DNA of 64,000 nt from Anaeromicrobium sediminis (GTDB taxonomy: Bacteria > Bacillota > Clostridia > Peptostreptococcales > Thermotaleaceae), in contig NZ_NIBG01000001.1 in assembly GCF_002270055.1 (NCBI RefSeq), forward strand, positions 186,001 through 250,000. The letters are read 5' to 3'. A program made the translations under genes and the position numbers. This document shows, piece by piece, positions 16,990-26,670 of the stretch; the stretch's first letter is position 1; the number at the start of each line of letters is the position of its first letter. The notes beneath the pieces are model-generated. The model was given only the letters and a program-made list of their open reading frames with translations, searched no databases and was not told the DNA's origin.

Positions 16990-19900
16990 TTAAAAGTATA
17001 TATCAGAAAACTCTATTTGTATTCTTTGTTGATTATCTTTAACTACTGCCACTTCATCCATATAACTGTTTATATGCCTAGTATCACATACGGGAAGATT
17101 TATTATAAATTCACTTCCATGACCCAATTCACTTTTCACACTAATTTTACCACCCAATAATTGAACAAATGATTTGACTAAAGATAAACCAATTCCACTT
17201 CCTTCATTATTCCTAGATAAAGATTTATCCGCTTGAGCAAACCTATCAAATATTATATCTTGTTTTTCCTTTAAGATACCTATACCCGTATCTTTAACAG
17301 AAATAGTAACTGTATCTCCATTGTCTATGAAATTTACCTTTATTAACCCGCCTTTATCAGTAAACTTAATAGCATTAGAAAGTAAGTTTAATATTATTCT
17401 CTCCATCTTATCTAAATCACACATCATGATTTTTTCTTCCACATTTGTATCATATATTACGTCGATTCCCTTTATACTAGCATAATCGACTACAGATAAG
17501 GTTATATCTTCCACTAGTTGAGTTACGTTACATTTTTTCAAAGATACTGGTATATAGCCTGAATCTAATTTAGTTATATCAATTAAATTATTTACTAGTC
17601 TTATGAGCCTATAACAATTTTGTTTCGTCATAGAAGAATACTTTATTACTTGTGTCTTACTTTTTTTGTCAAATTTATTAGTGAAAATCAAGTCACTCAT
17701 TTGTATGGCTCCTAACATGACATTTAAAGGTGTTCTTAACTCATGTGATATATTTGCAATAAACTCAGTTTTCAATTTATCATATTCAAGGATTTCTTCT
17801 AATAATTCATCCTTTTCTTCAATGTTTTCTTCTAATATGCTATTAAGTTCTTTAATTTTATTGTACATAATGGCATTTTCCATAGATATGGCAGCTTGAG
17901 AACCTAATATTTTTAATAGCTTTAAATGTTTCGTTGTAAAAGCATTAGTAGAAAGATTATTCTCTAAATACCCAATACCAATTAAATATCCTCTAGCTAT
18001 TATGGGCATACATAAAATTGATTTACTTTTGCACTTAATCACATAAGGATCCTTAGTGAAAATCCCATCATTAAATGCATCGTTTAAAAGCACATCCTCC
18101 TTAGTTCTCATAACATAATTTATAATGCTATGGGGTAAATTTCCATATTGTTCAATAGGGGTATCTTCTATCAATCTTACTTTTCCATTGTTAACTTCAC
18201 CTGTTACTAAATATTTATTGTTCTTATTCATCACAAATATGGATCTTTGTGCCCCTGAATACTTTGTACTAATATATAAAAGCTTTTTTAATAATCTATC
18301 CATTTCAATTTCCTTAGATATTGCTTGTGATGCAGAAATAACTGTATTCATATCTATTTCGTTTTCTATATTTAATACATTATAATCTCTAGTAGAAGGG
18401 GAGAAGAGGAATAGTTCTTCATATTTTCCCTCCATATGCTTTACCTTTTTATTAGCTCCCCACGTATGATATAGGTAATGGGATTCTTTCATATATATGG
18501 AGGCAACCTTCTTTTGTTTTCTATTTAAATAGAATCTTGCCACTAATTCATTGGCTAAAGCCTCATCTTGTATAAACTCATTTTTACCAGCAAATTCTAT
18601 AGCCTTTTCGTAAAAGTCCATAGCCTTATCATTTTGATTTAAAAGTTTATATTTTTCTGCTTCTACTATATAGTATTTATGTGCAAAATTTTCTTCACAG
18701 TTTTCCATCCATGTTCTCATTTGTATTTGATTTAACTCTATTTCTTTAATATATTCTTTCTTTTTCCCATCTGAGACTTTGTCACAAAGTTTCAATAGAG
18801 TTAATGATCTATAAAAATTGTATTCCGCTATGAGGAAGGTACCTGAAATAAAAGGCAAGAGGTCTTTTGCCTTCATGAGGTTTTCCAGTGACTTTTTAGG
18901 TCTATCTAAAATATATTCCACTTGACCCTTCATGATATAATAATTTCCTAATCCTAGGTAGGTTTTATTTTTCTCACAATTATGTATATATTTTTCTTCA
19001 TCATATATATAATCTTGAATTTCTAAAGAATCACTTTTAATTAAATTATTCACTATTAATTTAAATCCTTCAATAACAGATGTGGATAATGAATTCTTTG
19101 TATTAAGGGAAAATGATAGGAATTTATCAATATGACTCTTTAAAATTTCTAATTTCATCCCTTGTGGAAAAAAGTTTGATAATATAGACATAAACATATA
19201 TCCAACAAATTGCAATTCTCCTGACTTTATCCCAAAATCATAACCTTCCTTATAGAGATCATATGATTTTCTTATATGGTCTACCCATGGGGTTAGATAG
19301 CAGGAGATATTGTAAAAGGATTTACATTGTTGTGATATATCTTCATATTTTTTACTTACCTCTAATCCTAACAAACCAAATGCATATCCTAGTTTATATT
19401 CCTCATATTTACCTAATAAAATACCAAAGTTAGTATAGCTATGAGCAGATTCCGCTGCATTTCCATATTTTATAGATAAAAACACCCTCTTAGCTGCAAT
19501 GAATCCCCATAGATCCTGATTTTTAACGTAGGTAACAGGAGCTAACTGTGTTAATATTTTAAGTATTGCCTTTTTCTCTAGACTACTCATGTCTTTTATA
19601 TGTATTAATGAACTAACAGAACTGCTTCCCACTAATTCTTTGATTTTATGTATTTCCTTTTGAGTTAATCTGTTAAAGTCACCTGTGGGTAGGCTCATTC
19701 CTAATATGTTTAATATTTCAATAGCCATTTCAATGGCCTTATCATACTCACCAGACATGGTATGCATTAGGATCATAAGTCTATATAATTTAGATTTATC
19801 TATTTTATCACAGACTTTACTTAGAGCCTTTTTTAATATTATTTCACTATCATTAAAGTTTCCATTTAAGTATTCTAATTCTACATATTCTTTATATACA

Positions 19901-22278
19901 TTAAATGTTAAATCGTATTCTAGATGCCAAGAGTTTTCAATTAATAGATTCATACTTGTTTTTATAAAGTCTAACGAGGCCTTATAGGCCAAAGACTTTT
20001 TTCCTTTACGAGCAGCTATGAGATTTAATTTACTTATTTTCATCTTTTCTTCTTTATCATAAATCAGCTCTATACTTTCATTAAACTGATCTACAATATT
20101 AAATATCTTATTTTCCACCTGAGAACAATCCATATTTTTTATGAGACCTCTAGCAATTTTTAAATGATATTCTTTTTTTTCATCCATGGGAATTAAAGAG
20201 TATGCAGACTGTTGTATTTTATCATGCAAGAATTTAAAAGAGATATTCCTGCTGACATATTCCTTAGTATTATTTAATAAAATCTTATAATCCTTATCTA
20301 GTGGAATTATAAAACCTTCCTTAATAGCCTCCCATATGCTATTAATCATATTTTCATACGTATCTTCATATATGATGGATAGGGTATTTATGTTAAATTT
20401 ACTGCCTATGCAGGCTCCTAACTTTAAGATTTCTTGACTTCCCTTAGATATACCTTTCAACCTTTTGGTCATTAAATTAACTACGTTGTCAGACGAACCC
20501 ATGTATTTTACTACGTCTATATCCCAATACCATTTTAGTTTTTTTGAATCGAACCTCAATATTTTTTCATTATACATACTGTTTAATAATTGAACTATAA
20601 AAAAAGGATTTCCTTGAGTTTTTTTCTCCACAACATTTGCCAATTCTATACTAGAGCTTTCCTCACAATGTATAGCATCGCATATTAGCTCGTTTATATG
20701 TTCTTTGTTTAAGGGTTCTAAAGAGATTCTTTTTCCCTTAATGCCCTTTAATTTATATATATCATTTAAAGTTTCCGTAAAAGGTTGGTTTTCATCTATT
20801 TCTTTGTCCCTATAAGCACCTATAAATAATATGTATTTAGTCTCTAAATCCGACAGTAAATCTCTCAAAAAGTTTAATGTACTATAATCAGCCCATTGTA
20901 AATCATCAATAAATATAACTAGTGGATGAGATGCAGTAGCAAAAACTCTTATGAACTGCTTAAGGGTTTCATTAAATCTCTTTTTAGATTCCTGAGGAGA
21001 TATACTTATTATGGAAGGTTGCTTTCCTATAACCAATTCTAACTCTGGAATTACATCTATAATTATTTGCCCATTTATACCTACTGCCTTTAGAATTTTT
21101 TCTTTCCATATATGCAATATTTCTTTTTTTTCTGTTAAAATCTGTTTAATTAAACCGGAGAAGGCCTGAACAATACCACTATATGGAACATTTCCTTTAT
21201 AGAGTTCAAATTTACCCCATAGGAAGTAACCCTTTTCTTTTACAAGGGGTTTATGAATTTCATTTATTAAAAAGGTCTTCCCAATACCAGGAGGACCTTT
21301 GAATAAAACGATTCTAGATTCTCCCTTTAAAACTTCATCAAATTCCTTCCCTAATAATTTTAACTCTTTATCTCTACCATAAAGTTTTTCACAGATTTGA
21401 AATTTACTACTACTAAAATTACTATCTAAGTTAAATTCTTCAATTTCACCATTTGATTTAAGTTTTTCTAAGCATATTTCTAAGTCTAATTTCAAACTCC
21501 AAGCACTTTGATATCTTTCTTCAGCCCGTTTTGCTATGAGTTTTATGACTATATTTGATAATATTAAAGGTATATGTTTCTTTAATGCATTAGGAGAAAC
21601 AGGTTCTTGTGCAATGTGACCATATATTATATCCATCTTGTCCCTAGATTTAAAGGGAACAATATCTGTTAGCATCTCGTAAAAAGTCATCCCCAGTGAA
21701 TATAAGTCTGATCTGAAATCTATAGATCTATTCATTCGTCCCGTTTGCTCTGGTGAAATATATAAAATATTTCCATCTAGCATATCTGGTGCCACTGCAG
21801 TCTGAGTTTCTTTTTTTACTTCAGAAGCCATTTGAAAATCAATTATTTTTACTTCCTTAGTATTAGAGTTTATAATTATATTTTGCGGATTTAGATTTTT
21901 ATAAATATAATCCATATCATGAATTTCACCTATTATATTGGTTATTTTTATCATTATTTCTAATATTTCTTTTATGGAAAAATAATTGGTCTTTATTAGT
22001 CTATCTAAGGATATACCATGAAAATCTTCGTATATAATAGCTCGAGTATGTTCTAGAATTTCCATGTCATATACTTTAATTATCCCATTAGAGTTGAATT
22101 TTTTAGTAGTCTCATATTCATATTGAAACAAGTCTAAATCCTTAGTAGAAGGATAATCCTTTTTTAATATTTTACCTACGATAGGTAGCTTATCTTTTAA
22201 TCGTGTACCCCTATAAACGATTGTATTATTACTCTCATAAATCTTTTCTGCAAAATTATATCCTTTTAATGGAATCAT
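16990..22278 (-). CDS. Trifunctional kinase-like/AAA ATPase/histidine kinase signalling protein
   Basis: 1,762 residues. Order: Ser/Thr kinase-like domain (1-270; YISPEQTGRMNRSIDFRSDLY), AAA/STAND ATPase with Walker A GPPGIGKT (about 328-335) and Walker B VIFIDDLQWAD (about 453-463), a long TPR-like helical region (about 650-1300), GAF domain (about 1320-1480), HisKA with NISHELRTPLN (His about 1512), and a HATPase with DTGIGI and GSGIGLSLV. In the kinase domain the usual HRDLKPxN reads YKNLNPQN and DFG reads DFQ, so the catalytic Asp is Asn and phosphotransfer is doubtful. No response regulator is adjacent. It is an intact, cytosolic signal integrator; its stimulus and partner are unknown. 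Confidence 0.92.
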   Translation of the reverse strand: MIPLKGYNFAEKIYESNNTIVYRGTRLKDKLPIVGKILKKDYPSTKDLDLFQYEYETTKKFNSNGIIKVYDMEILEHTRAIIYEDFHGISLDRLIKTNYFSIKEILEIMIKITNIIGEIHDMDYIYKNLNPQNIIINSNTKEVKIIDFQMASEVKKETQTAVAPDMLDGNILYISPEQTGRMNRSIDFRSDLYSLGMTFYEMLTDIVPFKSRDKMDIIYGHIAQEPVSPNALKKHIPLILSNIVIKLIAKRAEERYQSAWSLKLDLEICLEKLKSNGEIEEFNLDSNFSSSKFQICEKLYGRDKELKLLGKEFDEVLKGESRIVLFKGPPGIGKTFLINEIHKPLVKEKGYFLWGKFELYKGNVPYSGIVQAFSGLIKQILTEKKEILHIWKEKILKAVGINGQIIIDVIPELELVIGKQPSIISISPQESKKRFNETLKQFIRVFATASHPLVIFIDDLQWADYSTLNFLRDLLSDLETKYILFIGAYRDKEIDENQPFTETLNDIYKLKGIKGKRISLEPLNKEHINELICDAIHCEESSSIELANVVEKKTQGNPFFIVQLLNSMYNEKILRFDSKKLKWYWDIDVVKYMGSSDNVVNLMTKRLKGISKGSQEILKLGACIGSKFNINTLSIIYEDTYENMINSIWEAIKEGFIIPLDKDYKILLNNTKEYVSRNISFKFLHDKIQQSAYSLIPMDEKKEYHLKIARGLIKNMDCSQVENKIFNIVDQFNESIELIYDKEEKMKISKLNLIAARKGKKSLAYKASLDFIKTSMNLLIENSWHLEYDLTFNVYKEYVELEYLNGNFNDSEIILKKALSKVCDKIDKSKLYRLMILMHTMSGEYDKAIEMAIEILNILGMSLPTGDFNRLTQKEIHKIKELVGSSSVSSLIHIKDMSSLEKKAILKILTQLAPVTYVKNQDLWGFIAAKRVFLSIKYGNAAESAHSYTNFGILLGKYEEYKLGYAFGLLGLEVSKKYEDISQQCKSFYNISCYLTPWVDHIRKSYDLYKEGYDFGIKSGELQFVGYMFMSILSNFFPQGMKLEILKSHIDKFLSFSLNTKNSLSTSVIEGFKLIVNNLIKSDSLEIQDYIYDEEKYIHNCEKNKTYLGLGNYYIMKGQVEYILDRPKKSLENLMKAKDLLPFISGTFLIAEYNFYRSLTLLKLCDKVSDGKKKEYIKEIELNQIQMRTWMENCEENFAHKYYIVEAEKYKLLNQNDKAMDFYEKAIEFAGKNEFIQDEALANELVARFYLNRKQKKVASIYMKESHYLYHTWGANKKVKHMEGKYEELFLFSPSTRDYNVLNIENEIDMNTVISASQAISKEIEMDRLLKKLLYISTKYSGAQRSIFVMNKNNKYLVTGEVNNGKVRLIEDTPIEQYGNLPHSIINYVMRTKEDVLLNDAFNDGIFTKDPYVIKCKSKSILCMPIIARGYLIGIGYLENNLSTNAFTTKHLKLLKILGSQAAISMENAIMYNKIKELNSILEENIEEKDELLEEILEYDKLKTEFIANISHELRTPLNVMLGAIQMSDLIFTNKFDKKSKTQVIKYSSMTKQNCYRLIRLVNNLIDITKLDSGYIPVSLKKCNVTQLVEDITLSVVDYASIKGIDVIYDTNVEEKIMMCDLDKMERIILNLLSNAIKFTDKGGLIKVNFIDNGDTVTISVKDTGIGILKEKQDIIFDRFAQADKSLSRNNEGSGIGLSLVKSFVQLLGGKISVKSELGHGSEFIINLPVCDTRHINSYMDEVAVVKDNQQRIQIEFSDIYF

Positions 22279-22542
22279 TTAATTTCCCCCTCAAATATAA
22301 CCACATTCCAAATTGGATTTTTCATTCAATGTCAATGCATAATACATCATATTTTTACCTTTTTTTTCATATTAATACTAATTCTATTAGAATCAGCATT
22401 TTCCTCTATTATTCTAATTTCAATTAATGGAGTATAATGTATTATGAAAGTTTAATTATAAAAAATAATTCTCTTGAAAAGGAATTGAATATCATGAGAT
22501 AATTATTAAGAATAATATTAATTATAAAAGGAGTTGTAATTT

Positions 22543-22602
22543 ATGTTACTAAAAAATAAATCTTACTTATTAGAGGTGGGAGTTAAACGACTTAATAAAT
22601 AA
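22543..22602 (+). CDS. Leader peptide (19 residues) ahead of the MutS2-like operon
   Basis: Short frame MLLKNKSYLLEVGVKRLNK with an AAAGGAG site nine bases before its ATG. Its last codons lie inside the left arm of a perfect 19-bp inverted repeat. That arrangement suits translation-coupled attenuation. It has no protein similarity I recognise. Confidence 0.5.
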   Translation: MLLKNKSYLLEVGVKRLNK

Positions 22603-22648
22603 GTGTGTTTAACTAATATTAGTATAACCCTTATTTATTAAGTCGTTT
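22585..22648 (+). promoter_or_regulatory. Attenuator-like inverted repeat
   Basis: Perfect 19-bp arms (22585-22603 and 22630-22648, AAACGACTTAATAAATAAG) with a 26-base loop, followed by only a short T-run. GTTAAAC in the left arm can also pair with GTTTAAC in the loop, giving a competing stem. Confidence 0.55.
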
Positions 22649-22686
22649 CTCACAATAAGACTTATAAATATGGGAGGATTTAAAAC

Positions 22687-22965
22687 GTGAGTTATAAAAA
22701 TGGAAAAGATATTTTACCGAAAAGTTTATTAATAGAAATTCAAAAATATGTAGAGGGCGAATTGATATATATTCCTAAGAATCATGGAACCAGAGTACCC
22801 TGGGGGCAAGTTAATGGTACTAGAGAATTTATGGAAAAAAGAAACATGGATATTTACCATAAATATAAAGAAGGTCATTCCATTGACACTATTATGGAAA
22901 TCTATAATCTATCAGAATCTAGTATTAGAAAAATAATATTAAAGTCAAATAAGGGTATGAGGTAA
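22687..22965 (+). CDS. CD3324-like small HTH protein
   Basis: 92 residues from GTG 22687 with GGGAGG upstream. The sequence matches the clostridial CD3324-type family: KDILPKSLLIEIQKYVEGE, an IYIPK strand, WGQVNGTREF, then a C-terminal helix-turn-helix SIDTIMEIYNLSESSIRKII. It is probably DNA-binding (Mor-activator-like). It is 6 bases from the MutS2-like gene and belongs to the same operon, so it may regulate it. Confidence 0.75.
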   Translation: MSYKNGKDILPKSLLIEIQKYVEGELIYIPKNHGTRVPWGQVNGTREFMEKRNMDIYHKYKEGHSIDTIMEIYNLSESSIRKIILKSNKGMR

Positions 22966-22971
22966 ATAATT

Positions 22972-24879
22972 ATGAATACAAATACTTTAGAAAAATTAGG
23001 ATATAATCAATTAAAAGAAACTCTAAAAAATTTCTGTATAAGTGGTTTAGGTAAAAATCTAATAGATAATCTAAAACCTCTTACTAATATAGTGGGAGTA
23101 AAAAAAAGATTAAATGAAACAAGTGAAGCTAAAAATTTATTAAATAATGTTAATCATATACCCTTTGATGGGATACATGATATAACATCCTTAATGAATA
23201 AGATACAGAAGGGCAGTATTTTAGAACCTAACGAACTGATAAATGTATCTGATTTTTTAAGAGGTAGTAGAAGAATAAAAAAGTTCATGATGGAGCAAGC
23301 TTTTTATGCTCCCACATTAAGTGAATATGCGTTAGCTCTTAGTTCACTGGATTTTATAGAAGATGAAATTAATGGTTCTATAAAAAATAACAAAGTAGAT
23401 TCTAGTGCATCTAAGGATTTATTTAAAATAAGGAAAAAAATCTTTACTACTGAAGAGAATATACAACAAAGATTAAATAAGGTACTTTTATCTGATAAAT
23501 ATAAAAAATATATACAAGATTTTCATGTGGTAAAACGAAATGATAGGTACACTATTCCTATAAAATCATCTTATAAAAATAAGATAGATGGAGCAGTGAT
23601 AGATGTTTCTTCAAAGGGAACTACAGTTTTTATAGAACCAACTAGTATATGTAAATATAATGAAGAACTTACAAGTTTAAAATATGAAGAAAAGGCTGAA
23701 GAATATCAAATACTTGCTTATTTAACAGGTATGCTCTATGAGGAAATACAATCCCTTAATATTAACATAGAATTAATTAGTCAATACGATATGATTTTTG
23801 CTAAAGGGAAATATAGTAATTATATAGATGGAGTAGAGCCTAAGATTAATTTTCATGGATATATTAATATAATAAAAGGAAGACATCCACTTTTAAAGGA
23901 AGAGTGTATACCTCTTGATTTTCATATTGGAAATGATTATAGAACTTTAGTAATTACAGGCCCAAATGCAGGAGGTAAGACTGTAGCTTTAAAAACTATA
24001 GGACTTTTAACTTTAGCTGCTCAATCAGGGTTACACATAAGTGCATCTAAAGGAAGTAGTCTATCTATATTTGATAATATATTTGTAGATATAGGAGATA
24101 ATCAAAGTATAGAAAATGCCCTTAGCACCTTTTCATCCCATATGAAAAATATCTCACAAATTGTGTATGAAGCTAATAATAGCTCTTTAGTACTGTTTGA
24201 TGAAATTGGAACAGGAACAGAACCTAATGAAGGAGCTGGCCTTGCCATTGCCATATTAGAGGAACTATATCATATGGGATGCATAACTATTGCTACTACT
24301 CATTATTCTAATATTAAGGATTATGCCTATGGTCATCCAGAATTTGAGAATGCATATATGAGATTTAATCCAGAAACCTTAGAACCTTTGTATGAAATGG
24401 TTATTGGTAAAGGTGGAGATAGTAATGCCCTTTGGATTTCAAGGAAAATGGGATTAAAGGAAAAAATATTAAACAGAGCAAAGACATATATAAATACTAA
24501 GGAATATAACTATGGTATTGTAGATGCAAGAAAAATACGAAAAGAGCAAAAAGAATCTATATGTAAGACAGATGAAACCATAAATCATTTTAGAGTAGGG
24601 GATAAGGTTCGATTATTAGATACTAATGAAAAAGCTATAGTCTATAAAGAGAAAGATAAAAACAATAATATAGAGGTAATGGCAAATAATGAGTTTAAAA
24701 GTGTAAACATTAAGAGGGTAAATATCCTAATAAAAAAAGAAGATCTATATCCAGAAGGATATGATATAAATTCATTGTTTACTTCCTATGAATCTAGGAA
24801 GCTTGAAAAGGATATTAAAAGAGGTTCAAAAAAAGCATTAAAGAAAATACAAAAGGATATAAAAAATAGAGACCTATAA
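22972..24879 (+). CDS. MutS2-like ATPase lacking the Smr domain
   Basis: 635 residues, compared with about 780 for MutS2. N-terminal core/lever helices lead to the MutS ATPase: Walker A ITGPNAGGKT (about 322-332), SSHMKNIS, Walker B SLVLFDEIGTGTEP, ATTHY switch. The C-terminal Smr nuclease domain of MutS2 is absent; the end is a short basic tail. MutS2 proteins act on branched DNA or collided ribosomes. Without Smr it probably only binds and remodels. It is co-transcribed with the HTH protein. Confidence 0.88.
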   Translation: MNTNTLEKLGYNQLKETLKNFCISGLGKNLIDNLKPLTNIVGVKKRLNETSEAKNLLNNVNHIPFDGIHDITSLMNKIQKGSILEPNELINVSDFLRGSRRIKKFMMEQAFYAPTLSEYALALSSLDFIEDEINGSIKNNKVDSSASKDLFKIRKKIFTTEENIQQRLNKVLLSDKYKKYIQDFHVVKRNDRYTIPIKSSYKNKIDGAVIDVSSKGTTVFIEPTSICKYNEELTSLKYEEKAEEYQILAYLTGMLYEEIQSLNINIELISQYDMIFAKGKYSNYIDGVEPKINFHGYINIIKGRHPLLKEECIPLDFHIGNDYRTLVITGPNAGGKTVALKTIGLLTLAAQSGLHISASKGSSLSIFDNIFVDIGDNQSIENALSTFSSHMKNISQIVYEANNSSLVLFDEIGTGTEPNEGAGLAIAILEELYHMGCITIATTHYSNIKDYAYGHPEFENAYMRFNPETLEPLYEMVIGKGGDSNALWISRKMGLKEKILNRAKTYINTKEYNYGIVDARKIRKEQKESICKTDETINHFRVGDKVRLLDTNEKAIVYKEKDKNNNIEVMANNEFKSVNIKRVNILIKKEDLYPEGYDINSLFTSYESRKLEKDIKRGSKKALKKIQKDIKNRDL

Positions 24880-24894
24880 TTATAGGTCTCTATT
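24865..24894 (+). terminator. Terminator overlapping the end of the MutS2-like gene
   Basis: Perfect stem AATAGAGACCTATAA with its complement; the TAA stop lies inside the hairpin. Confidence 0.8.
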
Positions 24895-25003
24895 CTTTAT
24901 ATTAGACTTATTATTGTTTCATATTTAAAATTAAGACTTGTAAACTTAAAATTCCTATCTTCATATATTAATATTATATTAAATGATGATAGGAGGTGTC
25001 TTT

Positions 25004-25945
25004 ATGTATGATAAAAAAATTCCTTTAATATTTCTTCCTGGATTATTTGGTTCAATTAGTGATGTAATAGTTCCAGGTACAGGGAATTGGAGTTTTGGGG
25101 TTTCTAAATATGTGTATGATCCCTTTATACTAGTTTTAGAAAGCTTAGGATATGAGCTAAACAAAAATTTGTTTATTGCTTTTTATGATTAGAGAAAAGA
25201 ATGTGATTATATAGCTAAAACATATTTGTATAAAAAAATAAAAGAAGCTAAAAAAATAACAGGCTGTCACAAGGTGAATCTAATAGGTCATAGCATGGGG
25301 GAATTAGTTTCTCGATCCTATGTTCAAAGTGATTATTACGCCAATGATGTTGAACAATTAATTCAACTTGGTACACCCAATTCCGGTACAGCTCCCAATT
25401 TTAGTTTTTGGTCAGGAGGAGAATTACCCGATCAAGATAATTTAGGCTTTAACTTTGTTCGAATGTATATGGATGCATATATGCTCATACTCAAAATAAA
25501 ATATAAAGGACAACAAATAGATGCTATCCATACTCATTTCAAAGGACTTAATAATATTATTCCCGCTCTAACCTATGGTGATTATTTGTTTTATGAAGAT
25601 AACAATATGATGGAATTCAAATCTATTCAAGGGATGCAAACACAGAATAGCTTTTTAAATAATCTAAATAAGAATATGAATATAATAAAGTAGAGAAAAA
25701 TAGAGGTAACTATTATAGCTGGAATTGGCGAAGAAACTATAAATTATCTTCAAATAGTTCCTAGTTCAGATAGTAATAAGTGGATCGATGGGAAAGTAGT
25801 AGATTTTACCACTTGTCTTGAAGGAGATGGAAATGCACTTGTAAATAGTGTCTTCTATTTAGATGGAGAAAAATATATAATAGAGGGTACTCATATTGAA
25901 ATTCTTTATAAATGTAGGCCTATTCTAAAAGAAAAACTTCTATAA
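25004..25945 (+). pseudogene. Lipase/alpha-beta hydrolase, broken by two in-frame TAG codons
   Basis: Start ATG 25004 with AGGAGGTG upstream. The reading stays in one frame to TAA 25943-25945 but is cut by TAG at 25190-25192 and 25691-25693. The pieces join as PLIFLPGLFGS, NLFIAFYD-stop-RKECDY, then NLIGHSMGELVSRSY (nucleophile Ser in GHSMG) and LGTPNSGTAP, a bacterial triacylglycerol lipase pattern. The first stop falls where FYDWRK is usual, so TGG has become TAG. Intact length would be about 313 residues. It is probably inactive. UAG readthrough, including pyrrolysine, is unlikely because the lost residue is Trp. Confidence 0.85.
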
Positions 25946-26155
25946 AGAATAACCATAATAAATAATATTTTTTTATAGAATTCGTAGAACATATGTTCTC
26001 GGCGTTGAAAAAGGGCACTCATTCTTATTTTAATGGAAAAGTAAAGCTTGAAATTTAGCCATTTGTGATTAAATATAGTTTAAGTGCTAATCCCATACAC
26101 AAAGAACATACGTTCTGTTGATATAAAACTAGACAAGGCATATATAATTTCTTTA
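25946..26155. promoter_or_regulatory. Intergenic region with two LexA-type boxes (25987-25998, 26104-26115)
   Basis: GAACATATGTTC and GAACATACGTTC match the Bacillus-type SOS box GAACNNNNGTTC. Both lie between the 3' ends of the lipase pseudogene and the DUF167 gene, so no obvious target gene follows either box. Confidence 0.6.
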
Positions 26156-26434
26156 TTAAATAGTTATTTTTATTAATTTTAAAGGAGAGGTTTCACCTGA
26201 TATTATCTCTATATCTTTCTTAGATACATTTAATATTTTAGATAAATATGCTATTATCTCCTTGTTAGCTTTGCCCTTTTCAGGAGCTGATCTTATATTA
26301 AGCTTCAAGGTTCCATCCTCTAGGACCTTTTTAAATTCTATCTTAGACATTTTAGGAGATACTTTAATTTTAAGAGTAACCATATTGTTCTGCTTTAAAT
26401 CTTCTATATATTTATTAATAATATTTTCCATCAT
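26156..26434 (-). CDS. DUF167 (YggU) family protein
   Basis: 92 residues from ATG 26434, with AAAGGA eight bases upstream. The characteristic core is KIKVSPKMSKIEF, LKLNIRSAPEKGKANKEIIAYLSKIL and KDIEIISGETSPLK. DUF167 proteins are small, widely conserved and of unknown function. The gene stands alone between recombinase and lipase genes. Confidence 0.9.
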   Translation of the reverse strand: MMENIINKYIEDLKQNNMVTLKIKVSPKMSKIEFKKVLEDGTLKLNIRSAPEKGKANKEIIAYLSKILNVSKKDIEIISGETSPLKLIKITI

Positions 26435-26670
26435 ATGTACGTTCCTTTCTTTCATGTAAAATCATTAATATTTTATAATATAACTATAAAAAAATAAAAA
26501 ATAAATAACCTTCTTAATATATTCTATATTGTTATAATTGATTAGCACAAGTACAATATAATCCTATTCACATAAATTTTTTATGGTAAACTATTAAAAA
26601 TTTGTTTAAAAAAATGCATTTTTACCTTACAATATAAATATAGACAGATTGGAGGTATTAAATATATATT

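Noticed and set aside
25190-25693. Pyrrolysine decoding of UAG in the lipase gene
   Set aside because: The first UAG sits at an expected Trp, and nothing in the window encodes pyrrolysine machinery.
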